Positions 32,207 to 40,564 of a DNA stretch of 49,130 bases are shown one piece after another; position 1 is the first letter of the stretch; each line of letters starts with the position of its first letter. The stretch comes from Streptomyces mangrovisoli (GTDB lineage Bacteria; Actinomycetota; Actinomycetes; Streptomycetales; Streptomycetaceae), in contig NZ_LAVA02000151.1 in assembly GCF_000974985.2 (NCBI RefSeq), positions 1 to 49,130 on the forward strand, in the 5' to 3' direction. The translations under genes were made by a program, and so were the position numbers. The notes beneath the pieces were generated by a model. That model saw only the letters and a program-made list of their open reading frames with translations. It had not been told where the DNA came from and searched no databases.

Positions 32207-32644
32207 GTGAGCACACGATTCGACCATGTCGGCGTCAACGTCCGCGACCTGGCGGCGATGACGGCCTGGTACCAGGACGCCTTCGGTCTCCGCAGCGTCT
32301 TCGAGTTCCGTCTCGACGGCCCGGGTCTCGCCGGGGTCGTCCTGGAACACCCCGACGGCTGGCGCCTGGAACTCCTCGCCCGGCCCGGCTCCGCGCCCGG
32401 CCTCAGGGCGCCGGACCCGATGACCGCCGCCCTGACCGAGGGATACGGGCACTTCGCGGTCAGCACCCCCGAACTCGACTCCGTCCACCGGTCGTTGCTG
32501 GACCGTGGCGCGGACGAGGTGATGCCGCCCGGTCCCTCCCCGGAGCCCGGCGTGCGCATGGCCTGGGTCGGTGACCCCGAGGGAAATCTCATCGAACTCA
32601 TGGAGCGCAGCACCGCTGTTTCCCCGAGATGGAGTACGGAATGA
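32207..32644 (+). CDS. VOC-superfamily protein
   Basis: 145 residues from GTG. One VOC domain pair: FDHVGVNVRDLAAMTAWYQDAFGL with the first His ligand (His7), YGHFAVSTPELDSVH in the middle (His82), and a closing WVGDPEGNLIELMER with the Glu ligand. This metal-ligand set suggests a lyase, epimerase or dioxygenase. It is sandwiched between the SDR and the MFS transporter with a 4-base overlap on the latter, so the three act together. Confidence 0.82.
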   Translation: MSTRFDHVGVNVRDLAAMTAWYQDAFGLRSVFEFRLDGPGLAGVVLEHPDGWRLELLARPGSAPGLRAPDPMTAALTEGYGHFAVSTPELDSVHRSLLDRGADEVMPPGPSPEPGVRMAWVGDPEGNLIELMERSTAVSPRWSTE

Positions 32645-34170
32645 ACAACGCTCTGAAGAAACTCGACACGGGCACGCTCATAGCCTGCTGTCTGGCAGTT
32701 GCCGCCGCGCAGCTGTGCATTACCGTTCCCTCGCCCATCAACGGGGAAATCCAGGCCGCATTCGGGGCATCCGGCTCCCAGGTCGCCTGGGTCACCTCCG
32801 CCTTCATTCTGCCGACGGCCATTCTGGAACTCAATTTCGGTGTGGTGGGGGACCTGTTCGGCCGCAAGCGGCTGCTGGTCCTCGGCGGATTCGTCCTCGC
32901 GCTCGGTGAACTCCTCAACGCCACCTCCCAGAACGTCACCATGCTCTGGGTCGGGCAGGCCCTCGCCGGCATCGGCGCCGCGGCGCTCTTCCCGAGCTCC
33001 CTCGCGGTGATCGCCGCCGCCACCCCCGAGGAGAAGAGCCGCGCGAAGGCCGTCTCCATCTGGGCGCTGAGCATCTCCCTCGCCTCCGCCGTGGGCCCGC
33101 TCTCCTCCGGCGTGCTCGCCACCGTCGCCGACTTCCGCTGGGCGTTCGTCCCGCCGGTCGTGCTCGGTCTCGCCGTCGGCGTCACCTGCTGGATCCTCGT
33201 CACCGACTCCAAGGCGCCCAAGGGCCGCGCTCTCGACTGGCCCGGCCAGATCACGGTCGCCATCGGCCTCACCGCCCTGCTGTGGGGCATCATCGAGGGC
33301 GGCGACCGCGGCTGGAGCAGCCCCGCGATCGTCGGCGCGCTCGCCCTCGCCGCGGTGGCCCTGGCCGGCTTCGTGATCGCCGAACGGCGCGCCGCCTCAC
33401 CGATGTTCAACCTCGGACTGCTGAAGATCCCCTCCTTCGCCGCGGCCGCGGTGGTGGCGCTCACCGGGATGTTCGGCTTCATCGGCACCGCGTACTGCGT
33501 CTCGATCCGGCTCGGCGCGGTGATGCACCTCAGCGCGCTGCGCGCCGGAATGCCCTTCGTCATCCTCCAGTTGATCCCGTTGTTGCTCGCGCCGGTGCTC
33601 AGCCGGATGCTCACCCGGGTCGAGCCGCGCTTCCTGCTGATGGGCGGGCTGCTGCCGATGGCCGCCGGGCAGTTCTGGATCGCCGCGCTGCCCGTGACCA
33701 CCACCTCGCTGGCCGCCTTCATCGGCCCGGTGCTGCTGCTCGGCGTCGGCTTCATCTGCGTGGTGTCCTCGCTGACCTCCGCCGCCGTCAACGCCGTACC
33801 GATCGAGATGACCGGCATGGCGAGCGGCGCGACCAGCCTGGTGCGCGAGTTCGGCCAGGGCCTCGGCCCCGCGGTGATCAGCACCATCGCGATGAGCCTC
33901 GCGTCGTCCGCGCTGGCCGGGAAGCTCACCGGGGCCGACGCGGGCATGGAGGCGGCGGCCGGACCGCTTGCCGTCGTCAACGCCGGCAGCGACAGCGCCC
34001 GGGCGGCCGCGCAGACCGCCCTCGGGCACGGCATGGCGATCGGCGTGGTGATCTGCGGCTGTGCCTCGCTGGCGGGCGCTCTGGTCACCCTGCTGCTGGT
34101 GCGGAGGAACACGGCGCGCGCGGCGGTCGGCGCGCAGGACGACACGGCGGTGCAGGCCGCGTCCGCCTGA
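32641..34170 (+). CDS. MFS drug-efflux-type transporter (DHA2, 14 TM)
   Basis: 509 residues with about 14 hydrophobic segments. Motif A is seen between helices 2 and 3 (VVGDLFGRKRLLVLGG, about 68-83), and the GIGAAALFPSSLAVI region resembles motif C of H+-driven exporters. The ATG overlaps the VOC stop. It may export the product or an inhibitor linked to the SDR/VOC/P450 neighbours; uptake cannot be excluded. A clean terminator follows at 34204-34236. Confidence 0.88.
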   Translation: MNNALKKLDTGTLIACCLAVAAAQLCITVPSPINGEIQAAFGASGSQVAWVTSAFILPTAILELNFGVVGDLFGRKRLLVLGGFVLALGELLNATSQNVTMLWVGQALAGIGAAALFPSSLAVIAAATPEEKSRAKAVSIWALSISLASAVGPLSSGVLATVADFRWAFVPPVVLGLAVGVTCWILVTDSKAPKGRALDWPGQITVAIGLTALLWGIIEGGDRGWSSPAIVGALALAAVALAGFVIAERRAASPMFNLGLLKIPSFAAAAVVALTGMFGFIGTAYCVSIRLGAVMHLSALRAGMPFVILQLIPLLLAPVLSRMLTRVEPRFLLMGGLLPMAAGQFWIAALPVTTTSLAAFIGPVLLLGVGFICVVSSLTSAAVNAVPIEMTGMASGATSLVREFGQGLGPAVISTIAMSLASSALAGKLTGADAGMEAAAGPLAVVNAGSDSARAAAQTALGHGMAIGVVICGCASLAGALVTLLLVRRNTARAAVGAQDDTAVQAASA

Positions 34171-34203
34171 CGGCCGTCGCCGTATCGCCGTATCGCCGTA
34201 CGA

Positions 34204-34236
34204 GGGAAGGCCGGAACCCCGGGTCCCGGCCTTCCC
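34204..34236. terminator. Terminator after the MFS gene
   Basis: A perfect 11-base stem (GGGAAGGCCGG/CCGGCCTTCCC) with an 11-base loop, 34 bases past the stop. It is preceded by two exact CGTATCGC units (34181-34196). Confidence 0.8.
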
Positions 34237-34367
34237 GTGTGCGTGCGGTGGCTGTCCCACGCCGACGTGTGACACCCGCGTAGCGATCTTGCATCGGATG
34301 TCCGAGGACCGTAACGATCCGTGATTTCAGGGGGACTTGAGCAGCCGCTTTGTACTATCTTCACGTC

Positions 34368-35336
34368 ATGTCCACGCCACCACAGCCTCCGCCGATCCCG
34401 GAGCAGCCCGTACCGGCTGAGCAGTCCGTGCCGCCGGAGCAGCCCGTGACGCCCGCGGTGCCGCCGCAGCCGACTGCCTACCCGTATCCGAGCCCGCAGT
34501 CACCGGCCTCGCCGTACCCGCACGCGCAGCCGACCGTCGTGGGCCAGCCCCTGCCGCCCGTGCCGGGCCAGCCGCAGCCGCAGCCGCCGTATCCGGGCCA
34601 GCCCCAGCCGCCCGCGCCCGTCCAGCCCCAGCCGGGTAACCCGTACGCCCAGCCCGGCCCTTACGGACCCTACGGCCCCGTGGCCCCCGCGCCCTCGCCG
34701 GGCGGCGGCGGTGCCGGGAAGGCCGTCCTGTGGGCGGCCGTCGGCGCGGTGGTCGCCTCCGCCGCCTGGGCGGCCGGAGTCTTCCTGGTCGGCCACTCGT
34801 CGAGCGGCGGCGGGGACCTGCGCGGCTACTCGGCGCCCTCCAACCTCTGTTCCAGCGCGGACTATTCGGGGTTCAAGGGCGAGTACCCCGAGGAGGACAC
34901 GGCGCCGAGCCACACCTCGCTCAAGTCCGACGCCCTCGACGAGGGTTTCTGCAGCCTCAGTCTGAAGAAGACCGGCTCCACCATCGCGGACGCCTACCTC
35001 TCCCTCCAGATGGACCTGCACAAGAAGACCGACCCGGCACCGGAGTTCACCGCCACGTGGAAGAACTACGGCGACAGCCACACCGGTTACGACGTGCAGA
35101 GCGTCGAGGGCATCGGTGACGAGGCCTACCTCGTCACCCAGGACACCACCAGCGGCACCAACACCGGTTCCCGCTACGGCACCCTGGCCGTACGGGAGGG
35201 CTCGATGACGTTCACGATGTCGTACAGCGCCTACCTGTCCTCCTACGACGAGGACAAGGACCCGCCGACCATCTCCGAGGTGTCCGGCTGGCTGAAGTCG
35301 GACACCAGGGCGACGCTGGAGAACCTCAAGGACTGA
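34368..35336 (+). CDS. Proline-rich single-pass membrane protein, function unknown
   Basis: 322 residues. Residues 1-115 are a Pro/Gln/Tyr-rich cytoplasmic region with repeated PGQPQP-type units; one membrane helix (about 118-142) follows; the rest is an extracellular domain with two or three Cys (SNLCSSAD, EGFCSLS) that may pair. This layout is common among actinobacterial envelope proteins of unknown role. No ribosome site is visible; TACTAT at 34353-34358 would start the transcript 3 or so bases before the ATG, so the message is probably near-leaderless. The 3' end overlaps the convergent SDR by 11 bases. Confidence 0.75.
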   Translation: MSTPPQPPPIPEQPVPAEQSVPPEQPVTPAVPPQPTAYPYPSPQSPASPYPHAQPTVVGQPLPPVPGQPQPQPPYPGQPQPPAPVQPQPGNPYAQPGPYGPYGPVAPAPSPGGGGAGKAVLWAAVGAVVASAAWAAGVFLVGHSSSGGGDLRGYSAPSNLCSSADYSGFKGEYPEEDTAPSHTSLKSDALDEGFCSLSLKKTGSTIADAYLSLQMDLHKKTDPAPEFTATWKNYGDSHTGYDVQSVEGIGDEAYLVTQDTTSGTNTGSRYGTLAVREGSMTFTMSYSAYLSSYDEDKDPPTISEVSGWLKSDTRATLENLKD

Positions 35337-36105
35337 CCCGGCCGTCCAGCGCGTCGACGATGTGCTTGACCCCGCCGTGCGCCGCGTAGCCGCCGTCGAC
35401 GGTGATCTCCGCGCCGTTGATGTACGACGCCTCGTCCGAGAGCAGGTGCACGACGAGCGGGGCGACCTCGTCGACGCGGCCGGCGCGGCCCTGCGGGGTC
35501 AGCTCCAGATGGGCGCGGACGAAGACCGGGTCGGCCGTGGCCATCAACGGGGTCTCGATGTACCCGGGGTGGACGATGTTGGTGCGGATGCCGCGCGGGG
35601 CCAGTTCCAGGGCCGCCACCTTGGACAGCCCGCGCAGCGCCCACTTGCTGGCCGTGTACGCCACCGCGTGGTGCGCGGTCAGCCCGGCCACCGAGCCGAC
35701 GTTGACGATCGAGGACCCGGCCGGCATCAGCGGGGCCAGGGCCTGGATGCCGAGCAGGGCGCCGGTGGTGTTCACCGCGAAGGCCCGGTTCCAGTCGGCC
35801 AGTTCGACGTGTCCGAGCCGCCCCCGCACCGGGATGCCCGCGTTGTTGACCAGCCCGTGCACGGCCTTCAGCGAGGCGGCGAGCGCGGCCCAGTCCCCGG
35901 GCGACGACACGTCCAGATGCGAGAAGCGCGCGTCGAGGCCGTCGCCGCGCAAGGACGCGGCCAGCTTCTCGCCCGGCTCGTCCAGCACGTCGGCCGCGAT
36001 CACCGCGGCGCCCTCCCGGGCGCAGGCCGCCGCCTCCGCGGCGCCCTGCCCCTGCGCGGCTCCGGTGACGACGACGGTACGGCCCGCCAGACGCGTACGG
36101 CTCAC
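35326..36105 (-). CDS. Short-chain dehydrogenase/reductase
   Basis: 259 residues from a GTG with AGGAGG at proper spacing. Classical SDR: TGAAQGQG (coenzyme loop), Asp in AADVLDE favouring NAD(H), NNAG, active-site Ser in VGSVAG and Tyr-Thr-Ala-Ser-Lys (YTASK), HPGYIETPL and INGAEITVDGG. It lies 37 bases after the LysR gene on the same strand and probably belongs to the aromatic-catabolism group, oxidising or reducing an intermediate. Confidence 0.85.
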   Translation of the reverse strand: MSRTRLAGRTVVVTGAAQGQGAAEAAACAREGAAVIAADVLDEPGEKLAASLRGDGLDARFSHLDVSSPGDWAALAASLKAVHGLVNNAGIPVRGRLGHVELADWNRAFAVNTTGALLGIQALAPLMPAGSSIVNVGSVAGLTAHHAVAYTASKWALRGLSKVAALELAPRGIRTNIVHPGYIETPLMATADPVFVRAHLELTPQGRAGRVDEVAPLVVHLLSDEASYINGAEITVDGGYAAHGGVKHIVDALDGRVSP

Positions 36106-36142
36106 GGCTCCTCCTGGTGGCTCGGGAATCCTCCCGTCCACG

Positions 36143-37126
36143 CTAGGAAGCCGCGCTCAGCTCCGGAAACGCGTGTTCGCCATGGCTGGCATCCGCGGCG
36201 GCGATCTCCGGCACGGGCGGCTCGTCCAGGGAGGCGCCCACCCTGCGCACCGTCTCCCGCAGCCAGCCGTGCGCGGGGTCGGAGTGCCGGTTGTGGTGCC
36301 AGTACATGGCCTCCACCAGCGGCACGTCCGGGAACGGCGTGGGGACGACCGTGCAGCGGGCGAAGCCCTCGTAGCGCCGGGCCAGCCGCTCGGGCACCAG
36401 GGCGACCAGGTCGGTCCCGCTGACCAGGAACGGCAGCACACTGAAGCCCGGCGTGCTGACCTGGACCCGCGGCGTGATGCCGAGGGTCTCCAGCTGGCGC
36501 TCGGCCGGCGTGTGGCTCTTGCCGATGGCGCACGCGGCGTGCGGCATCTCTGCCAGGTCGCGCAGCGCGAGAGCGCCGTCCACCAGCCGCGGATTGTCCG
36601 GGTCGACCAGACACACGAACCGGTCGTGCATCACGGCCTCGCTGACCCCGGGCAGCTGATAGCCGAGCGGCACGATCATCAGGTCGTGGCAGCGCAGATG
36701 GGTCTCGCTCTCCAACTGCCCGTCCACGATGGGATGGAAGTCGATGCGCACGCCCGGCGCCTCGGCCGCGATGGCCCGCAGCAGCGGCTCCACCAGCACC
36801 GTCATGACGTAGTCCGACATGACGACCGAGAACCGCTGCCGGCTGCGCGCCGGGTCGAAGTGGCGGGTCAGCGACAGCGCCTCGGCCGCCTTGCGCAGCG
36901 ACGCCTGCACGACCGGCAGCAGCCGCTCGGCGAGCGGCGTCAGCTCGTACTCGCGGCCCACCCGCACCAGCAGCTCGTCGTTGAAGTGACGGCGCAGCCG
37001 GGCCAGGGAACCGCTCATCGCCGACTGGCTGGTCGACAGCCGCACCCCCGCGTGGGTGACGTTCTTCTCCTCCAGCAGGGCTTCCAGTGCCACCAGAAGA
37101 TTCAGGTCGATCGCTCCGAGACCCAC
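36143..37126 (-). CDS. LysR-family regulator
   Basis: 327 residues from a GTG with GGAAGGGGA just upstream. The HTH lies in LNLLVALEALLEEKNVTHAG and STSQSAMSGSLARLRRHFND (about 8-50), followed by ELTPLAERLLP. The effector domain (about 98-320) resembles the NodD/aromatic-responsive branch. It sits 95 bases behind the last gene of the flavin-oxidase operon in the same direction, which suggests it controls the divergent catabolic promoters at 41686-41978; the inducer is unknown. Confidence 0.88.
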   Translation of the reverse strand: MGLGAIDLNLLVALEALLEEKNVTHAGVRLSTSQSAMSGSLARLRRHFNDELLVRVGREYELTPLAERLLPVVQASLRKAAEALSLTRHFDPARSRQRFSVVMSDYVMTVLVEPLLRAIAAEAPGVRIDFHPIVDGQLESETHLRCHDLMIVPLGYQLPGVSEAVMHDRFVCLVDPDNPRLVDGALALRDLAEMPHAACAIGKSHTPAERQLETLGITPRVQVSTPGFSVLPFLVSGTDLVALVPERLARRYEGFARCTVVPTPFPDVPLVEAMYWHHNRHSDPAHGWLRETVRRVGASLDEPPVPEIAAADASHGEHAFPELSAAS

Positions 37127-37221
37127 GGATGTCCCCTTCCGGCAGCCACGTCGTTGAAGCATCGGTGAAACGGGAGGTTAGCCACCCGATCGCGGTCGAG
37201 GAAGGCCGCGAGCCGCCCGGC

Positions 37222-38598
37222 TCACCGCTCCCAGTCGTTGGTGTTGGTGACGGTCCCGGCGCTGAGATACCCGGCGAACAGCCCCTTGGGGTCGCGGGCC
37301 GCCCGGATCTCGTTCAGCCGCCGCCACTGGGCGTCGCCCATGAACCTGAGCCGGCGCACCGTGAAGTCCGAGTCGCCGAGGTACTGGCCCGCGGTCACCG
37401 GCCGCAGCTCGGCCATCGCGCCGTCCAGCCAGGCACGCAACTCGGCGTCCCGGCCCGGGTCGTCGTGGACGACATAGCTCGCGCAGTAGATCTCCGACTG
37501 CAACGAGAACGCCATGTCCGGCAGGGGCCGCAGCGGCGCCATCGAGAACCAGATGGTGAACGACCGCCGGGTCGGCAGCTCGGTGAAGACCTTTCGCGCG
37601 GCGGGCACGACCCGCTCGGCGGGCCCGGTCAGCCAGGCGTTGTCCACGAAGTAGCGGTGCCCCTCCGGATTGGCCAGCCGCTGCCGGTCCGTCTGCTCGG
37701 CGAGGGTGGTGGGCCGCGCCTCCACCCGGAACAGGGCCCGGTCCGCGTACGGGCAGGCCGCCAGCGGCGCCAGCGCCTCCGCGGCCTGCCCGGCGGTGTC
37801 CGTCATGGACAGCCCGGTGACCAGCAGGACCGGCTCCTCGCGGTCCGGGAGCGTCTGCGTCACCGCGACGATCTCGACCAGCTCGGACACCGTGTGATGC
37901 ATCCCGTGCAGCCACGTCATGACCTCGTCGAACAGGTCCAGCGGATAGGCGTGCACGGTGTGCGCGAGATGCCGCGGCAGCGGCCGGGTCCGCAGGTGGA
38001 AGCGGGTGACCACACCGAAGAAGCCGGGGCCCGCGCCGCGCGCCGCCCAGAACAGATCGCTGTTCGTCGTCGCGTCCGCGCGCACCGGCTCGCCCTCGGC
38101 CGTCACGACGTCGACCGCGACGACGCTCTCCGCCGCCCAGCCCCAGCCGCGCGCGTTCCACCCCTGCCCGCCCTGGAGCAGAAAGCCGCCGATACCGACG
38201 GAGGGGCAGTGCCCGCCGTTGAAGAACCGGCCGAACCCGGCGAGGAACGGATTGAGTTCGTCGCCGCCGCGCACACTCGGCGTGGCGGTCGCGATGCCGG
38301 TCTCCGCGTCGTACGACAGCTCGTGGAAGTCCCCGAGGTCGATCAGCAGCGCGTCGCGGCGCACCGACCACGCGGCCCAGCTGTGCCCGCCGGCACGGAC
38401 GGAGACCCGCCAGCCACGGTCGACGGCGAGCCGAACCCCCTCGACGACGTCCCGCTCGTTCGCGGCCCGCAGCACCGCGGCGGGCGTACGGTCCGCGGGG
38501 CGGCGGGCGTTGAACACCCGCCCGAAGCAGGCGTCGTCGAAGTCCGGGTCGCCGGGCAGGTACAGGGTGCCGGTGAAGTCGTCCATGGGGAGGCTCAC
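37222..38598 (-). CDS. Berberine-bridge-enzyme-like oxidase with probable bicovalent FAD
   Basis: 454-458 residues. FAD_binding_4 domain with His68 (ATG numbering) in RAGGHSW, the 8-alpha attachment site, and Cys127 in GHCPSVGIGG, the position of the 6-S-cysteinyl bond, so FAD is probably held by two covalent links. The C-terminal BBE segment includes GYLSAGTVTNTNDWER in place of the usual YxNY motif. It oxidises an alcohol, sugar or aromatic ring. GTG 38598 overlaps the cyclase stop (GTGA); ATG 38586 is the alternative. No export signal is visible. Confidence 0.87.
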   Translation of the reverse strand: MSLPMDDFTGTLYLPGDPDFDDACFGRVFNARRPADRTPAAVLRAANERDVVEGVRLAVDRGWRVSVRAGGHSWAAWSVRRDALLIDLGDFHELSYDAETGIATATPSVRGGDELNPFLAGFGRFFNGGHCPSVGIGGFLLQGGQGWNARGWGWAAESVVAVDVVTAEGEPVRADATTNSDLFWAARGAGPGFFGVVTRFHLRTRPLPRHLAHTVHAYPLDLFDEVMTWLHGMHHTVSELVEIVAVTQTLPDREEPVLLVTGLSMTDTAGQAAEALAPLAACPYADRALFRVEARPTTLAEQTDRQRLANPEGHRYFVDNAWLTGPAERVVPAARKVFTELPTRRSFTIWFSMAPLRPLPDMAFSLQSEIYCASYVVHDDPGRDAELRAWLDGAMAELRPVTAGQYLGDSDFTVRRLRFMGDAQWRRLNEIRAARDPKGLFAGYLSAGTVTNTNDWER

Positions 38599-39563
38599 TT
38601 GATCGCTATGGGGTTGACGGGCGCGCCCACCGCGCCCGTGACCGGCAGCGGGGCCGCCACCAGCAGGAACTCGTACACGCCGTCGGCCGCGCAGTCCTCC
38701 GCCAGCGCCTCCAGATCCCACATCTCGCCCAGCGGCAGGCCCATGTTGGGGATGGCGATCTGGTGCAGCGGCGACATCGCCGGCTCCGCGAACTCGTACG
38801 GCCGCACCTCCAGCCCCCAGGTGTCGGCGGCGACCGCGGCGATCTCCGTGCGATGCAGCCAGCCCAGGGTGGTGAACGACAGGCCGGGCGCGTCCCCGGC
38901 GGCGTACGTGCCCCAGCCGCCCAGCCTGCGCACCCGGCCGAGCTGCCCGGTGCGCACCAGCACCAGGTCGCCGCGGCGCACGCTCGACGTGGCGCCCTGG
39001 GCGCCGATCGTGGCCCGCAGATGCTCCTCCAGGACGGGGAAGCCGTCGGGCAGTTCGCCGTGCCCGTCGCCCACGGCCCGGCCGACGTCGAGCAGCACTC
39101 CGCGCCCGGTGAACGCGTCCCGCATGTGCTCGATGCCGGTGACCGTGTCGCCGTCGCCGCCCACGACGGTGCACGGACGGCCGTTCCACGCCCGCTTGTC
39201 GTCGAAGACGTGGCCGAGGCCGTCCCACTGGGTGGAGGCCTGCAGCGGCATCACCACATGGTCGTCGGCGCCGCCGAAACCGTGCGGGAAACCCTGGGTC
39301 CCGGCGGCCGCGTCCGAGCCGGTGTCCTTCATGTAGTGCACGGGGTTGATCCGCCCCCGGAAGCCCCGTTGCGGGCCCGCGTCGTTGAAATCCAGCGCGA
39401 GCGAGAAGGACCGCCCGCGCCGGACCAGTCCGGCCGCGTGGGCGCGGATCGCGTCGTCCAGGTGGTTGAGCGTGCCGAGCACGTCGTCGTCGCCCCAGCG
39501 GCCCCAGTTGCGGTAGGCGGCACGGGCCTTGGCGAGTTCCTCCTCGATGGGACCGAGAGTCAT
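38595..39563 (-). CDS. Cyclase-family (kynurenine-formamidase-like) hydrolase
   Basis: 322 residues of the cyclase family of metal-dependent hydrolases. The ligand block appears as STQWDGLGHVFDD (about 110-122): the family HxGTHxD is changed to Gln-x-Asp-x-x-x-His, as in a long-chain subgroup. GVLLDVGR, RGDLVLVRTG and LHQIAIPNMGLPLGEMWDLE are conserved there too. Members hydrolyse amides, lactones or isatin. It overlaps both neighbours by 4 bases. In this context it may open a lactone or hydrolyse an amide on the catabolic route. Confidence 0.83.
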   Translation of the reverse strand: MTLGPIEEELAKARAAYRNWGRWGDDDVLGTLNHLDDAIRAHAAGLVRRGRSFSLALDFNDAGPQRGFRGRINPVHYMKDTGSDAAAGTQGFPHGFGGADDHVVMPLQASTQWDGLGHVFDDKRAWNGRPCTVVGGDGDTVTGIEHMRDAFTGRGVLLDVGRAVGDGHGELPDGFPVLEEHLRATIGAQGATSSVRRGDLVLVRTGQLGRVRRLGGWGTYAAGDAPGLSFTTLGWLHRTEIAAVAADTWGLEVRPYEFAEPAMSPLHQIAIPNMGLPLGEMWDLEALAEDCAADGVYEFLLVAAPLPVTGAVGAPVNPIAIK

Positions 39564-40564
39564 CGGACGCGTCCTTCCGTGAGCAGGGCGAGGGCGTTGC
39601 CCCCGGCGATCGCGGCCCGCTGGGGCGCGTCGAAGCCGGCCTCGTCCAACTGGGCCAGCGGGTCGTCGACCCCCATGTCGAAGGGGTGGTCGGTGCCGAG
39701 CACCACCCGGTCCGCGCCCACCTCCGCGACCAGATGGCGCAGCACCCGCGGGGAGTGCACGAGCGCGTCGAACCACATCCGGCGCAGATAGGCGCTCGGC
39801 GGTTCGGCGCAGCCGCGCGCGTCCGGCCGTACCCGCCAGGCGTGGTCGGAGCGGCCGATGTACGTCGGCAGATAGCCGCCGCCGTGCGCCGCGACCAGCT
39901 TCAGGCGCGGGAAGCGGTCCAGGACGCCGGTGAAGATCAGCTGCGAGAGCGCGACCGTCGTCTCGACGGGCTGGCCCACGGTGTTGCCGAGATACCGGGT
40001 CGCCAGGCGCCCGGCCAGCGAGCAGCCCCACGGATGCACGAAGACCACCGCGCCCAGCTCCTCCGCGGCGCGCCACACCGGGTCGTGCGCGGGGTCGGCC
40101 AGCTCGCGGCCGTCGACGGAGGTGGCCACACTGACGCCGTACAGCCGGAGTCCGGTGACCGCCCGGGAGAGCGACTCGACCGCCGTCTCGGGGTGCTGGA
40201 GCGGGAGCGTGCCGAGTCCGTGCAGCCGCCCGGGGGCGGCGGCGCAGTGCTCGGCCACCGCCGCGTTCACGGTGTCGGTGAGACGGACGGCCAGGTCGCG
40301 GTCGGCCCAGTAGTGGTGCATGGGCATCGGCGAGACCACCTGGACGTCGACGCCCATCGCGTCCAGGGCGGCGAGGCGGGCTCCGACATCCGTCAACGCG
40401 TGCCGCAACCGCACGAGTTGAGCACGGTTGACGTCCATCGAGGCGGCGGAGTGGCCGCGTTGCTCCGCGGCCAGCTCGGCGGCGAGACCGGCACTGCCCG
40501 CGAGCAGCGCGTCGGCGGCGGGCACCGCGAGATGGCCGTGGAAGTCGACGACGGGCCCGCTCAT
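39560..40564 (-). CDS. ACMSD-type amidohydrolase (probable decarboxylase or hydrolase)
   Basis: 334 residues. The ligand pattern follows aminocarboxymuconate-semialdehyde decarboxylase almost position by position: His9 and His11 (DFHGH), His177 (FVHPWG), His227 (AHGGG) and Asp292 (GTDHPFD). ACMSD, gamma-resorcylate and vanillate decarboxylases share this site and remove carboxylates from ring or ring-opened acids; some relatives are hydrolases. It overlaps the monooxygenase and cyclase genes by 4 bases each. Decarboxylation of a meta-cleavage product is the best guess. Confidence 0.87.
   Translation of the reverse strand: MSGPVVDFHGHLAVPAADALLAGSAGLAAELAAEQRGHSAASMDVNRAQLVRLRHALTDVGARLAALDAMGVDVQVVSPMPMHHYWADRDLAVRLTDTVNAAVAEHCAAAPGRLHGLGTLPLQHPETAVESLSRAVTGLRLYGVSVATSVDGRELADPAHDPVWRAAEELGAVVFVHPWGCSLAGRLATRYLGNTVGQPVETTVALSQLIFTGVLDRFPRLKLVAAHGGGYLPTYIGRSDHAWRVRPDARGCAEPPSAYLRRMWFDALVHSPRVLRHLVAEVGADRVVLGTDHPFDMGVDDPLAQLDEAGFDAPQRAAIAGGNALALLTEGRVR

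Noticed and set aside
27996..34170. Secondary-metabolite gene cluster
   Set aside because: There is tailoring-type content (methyltransferase, P450, SDR, exporter) but no scaffold-forming enzyme within the window.
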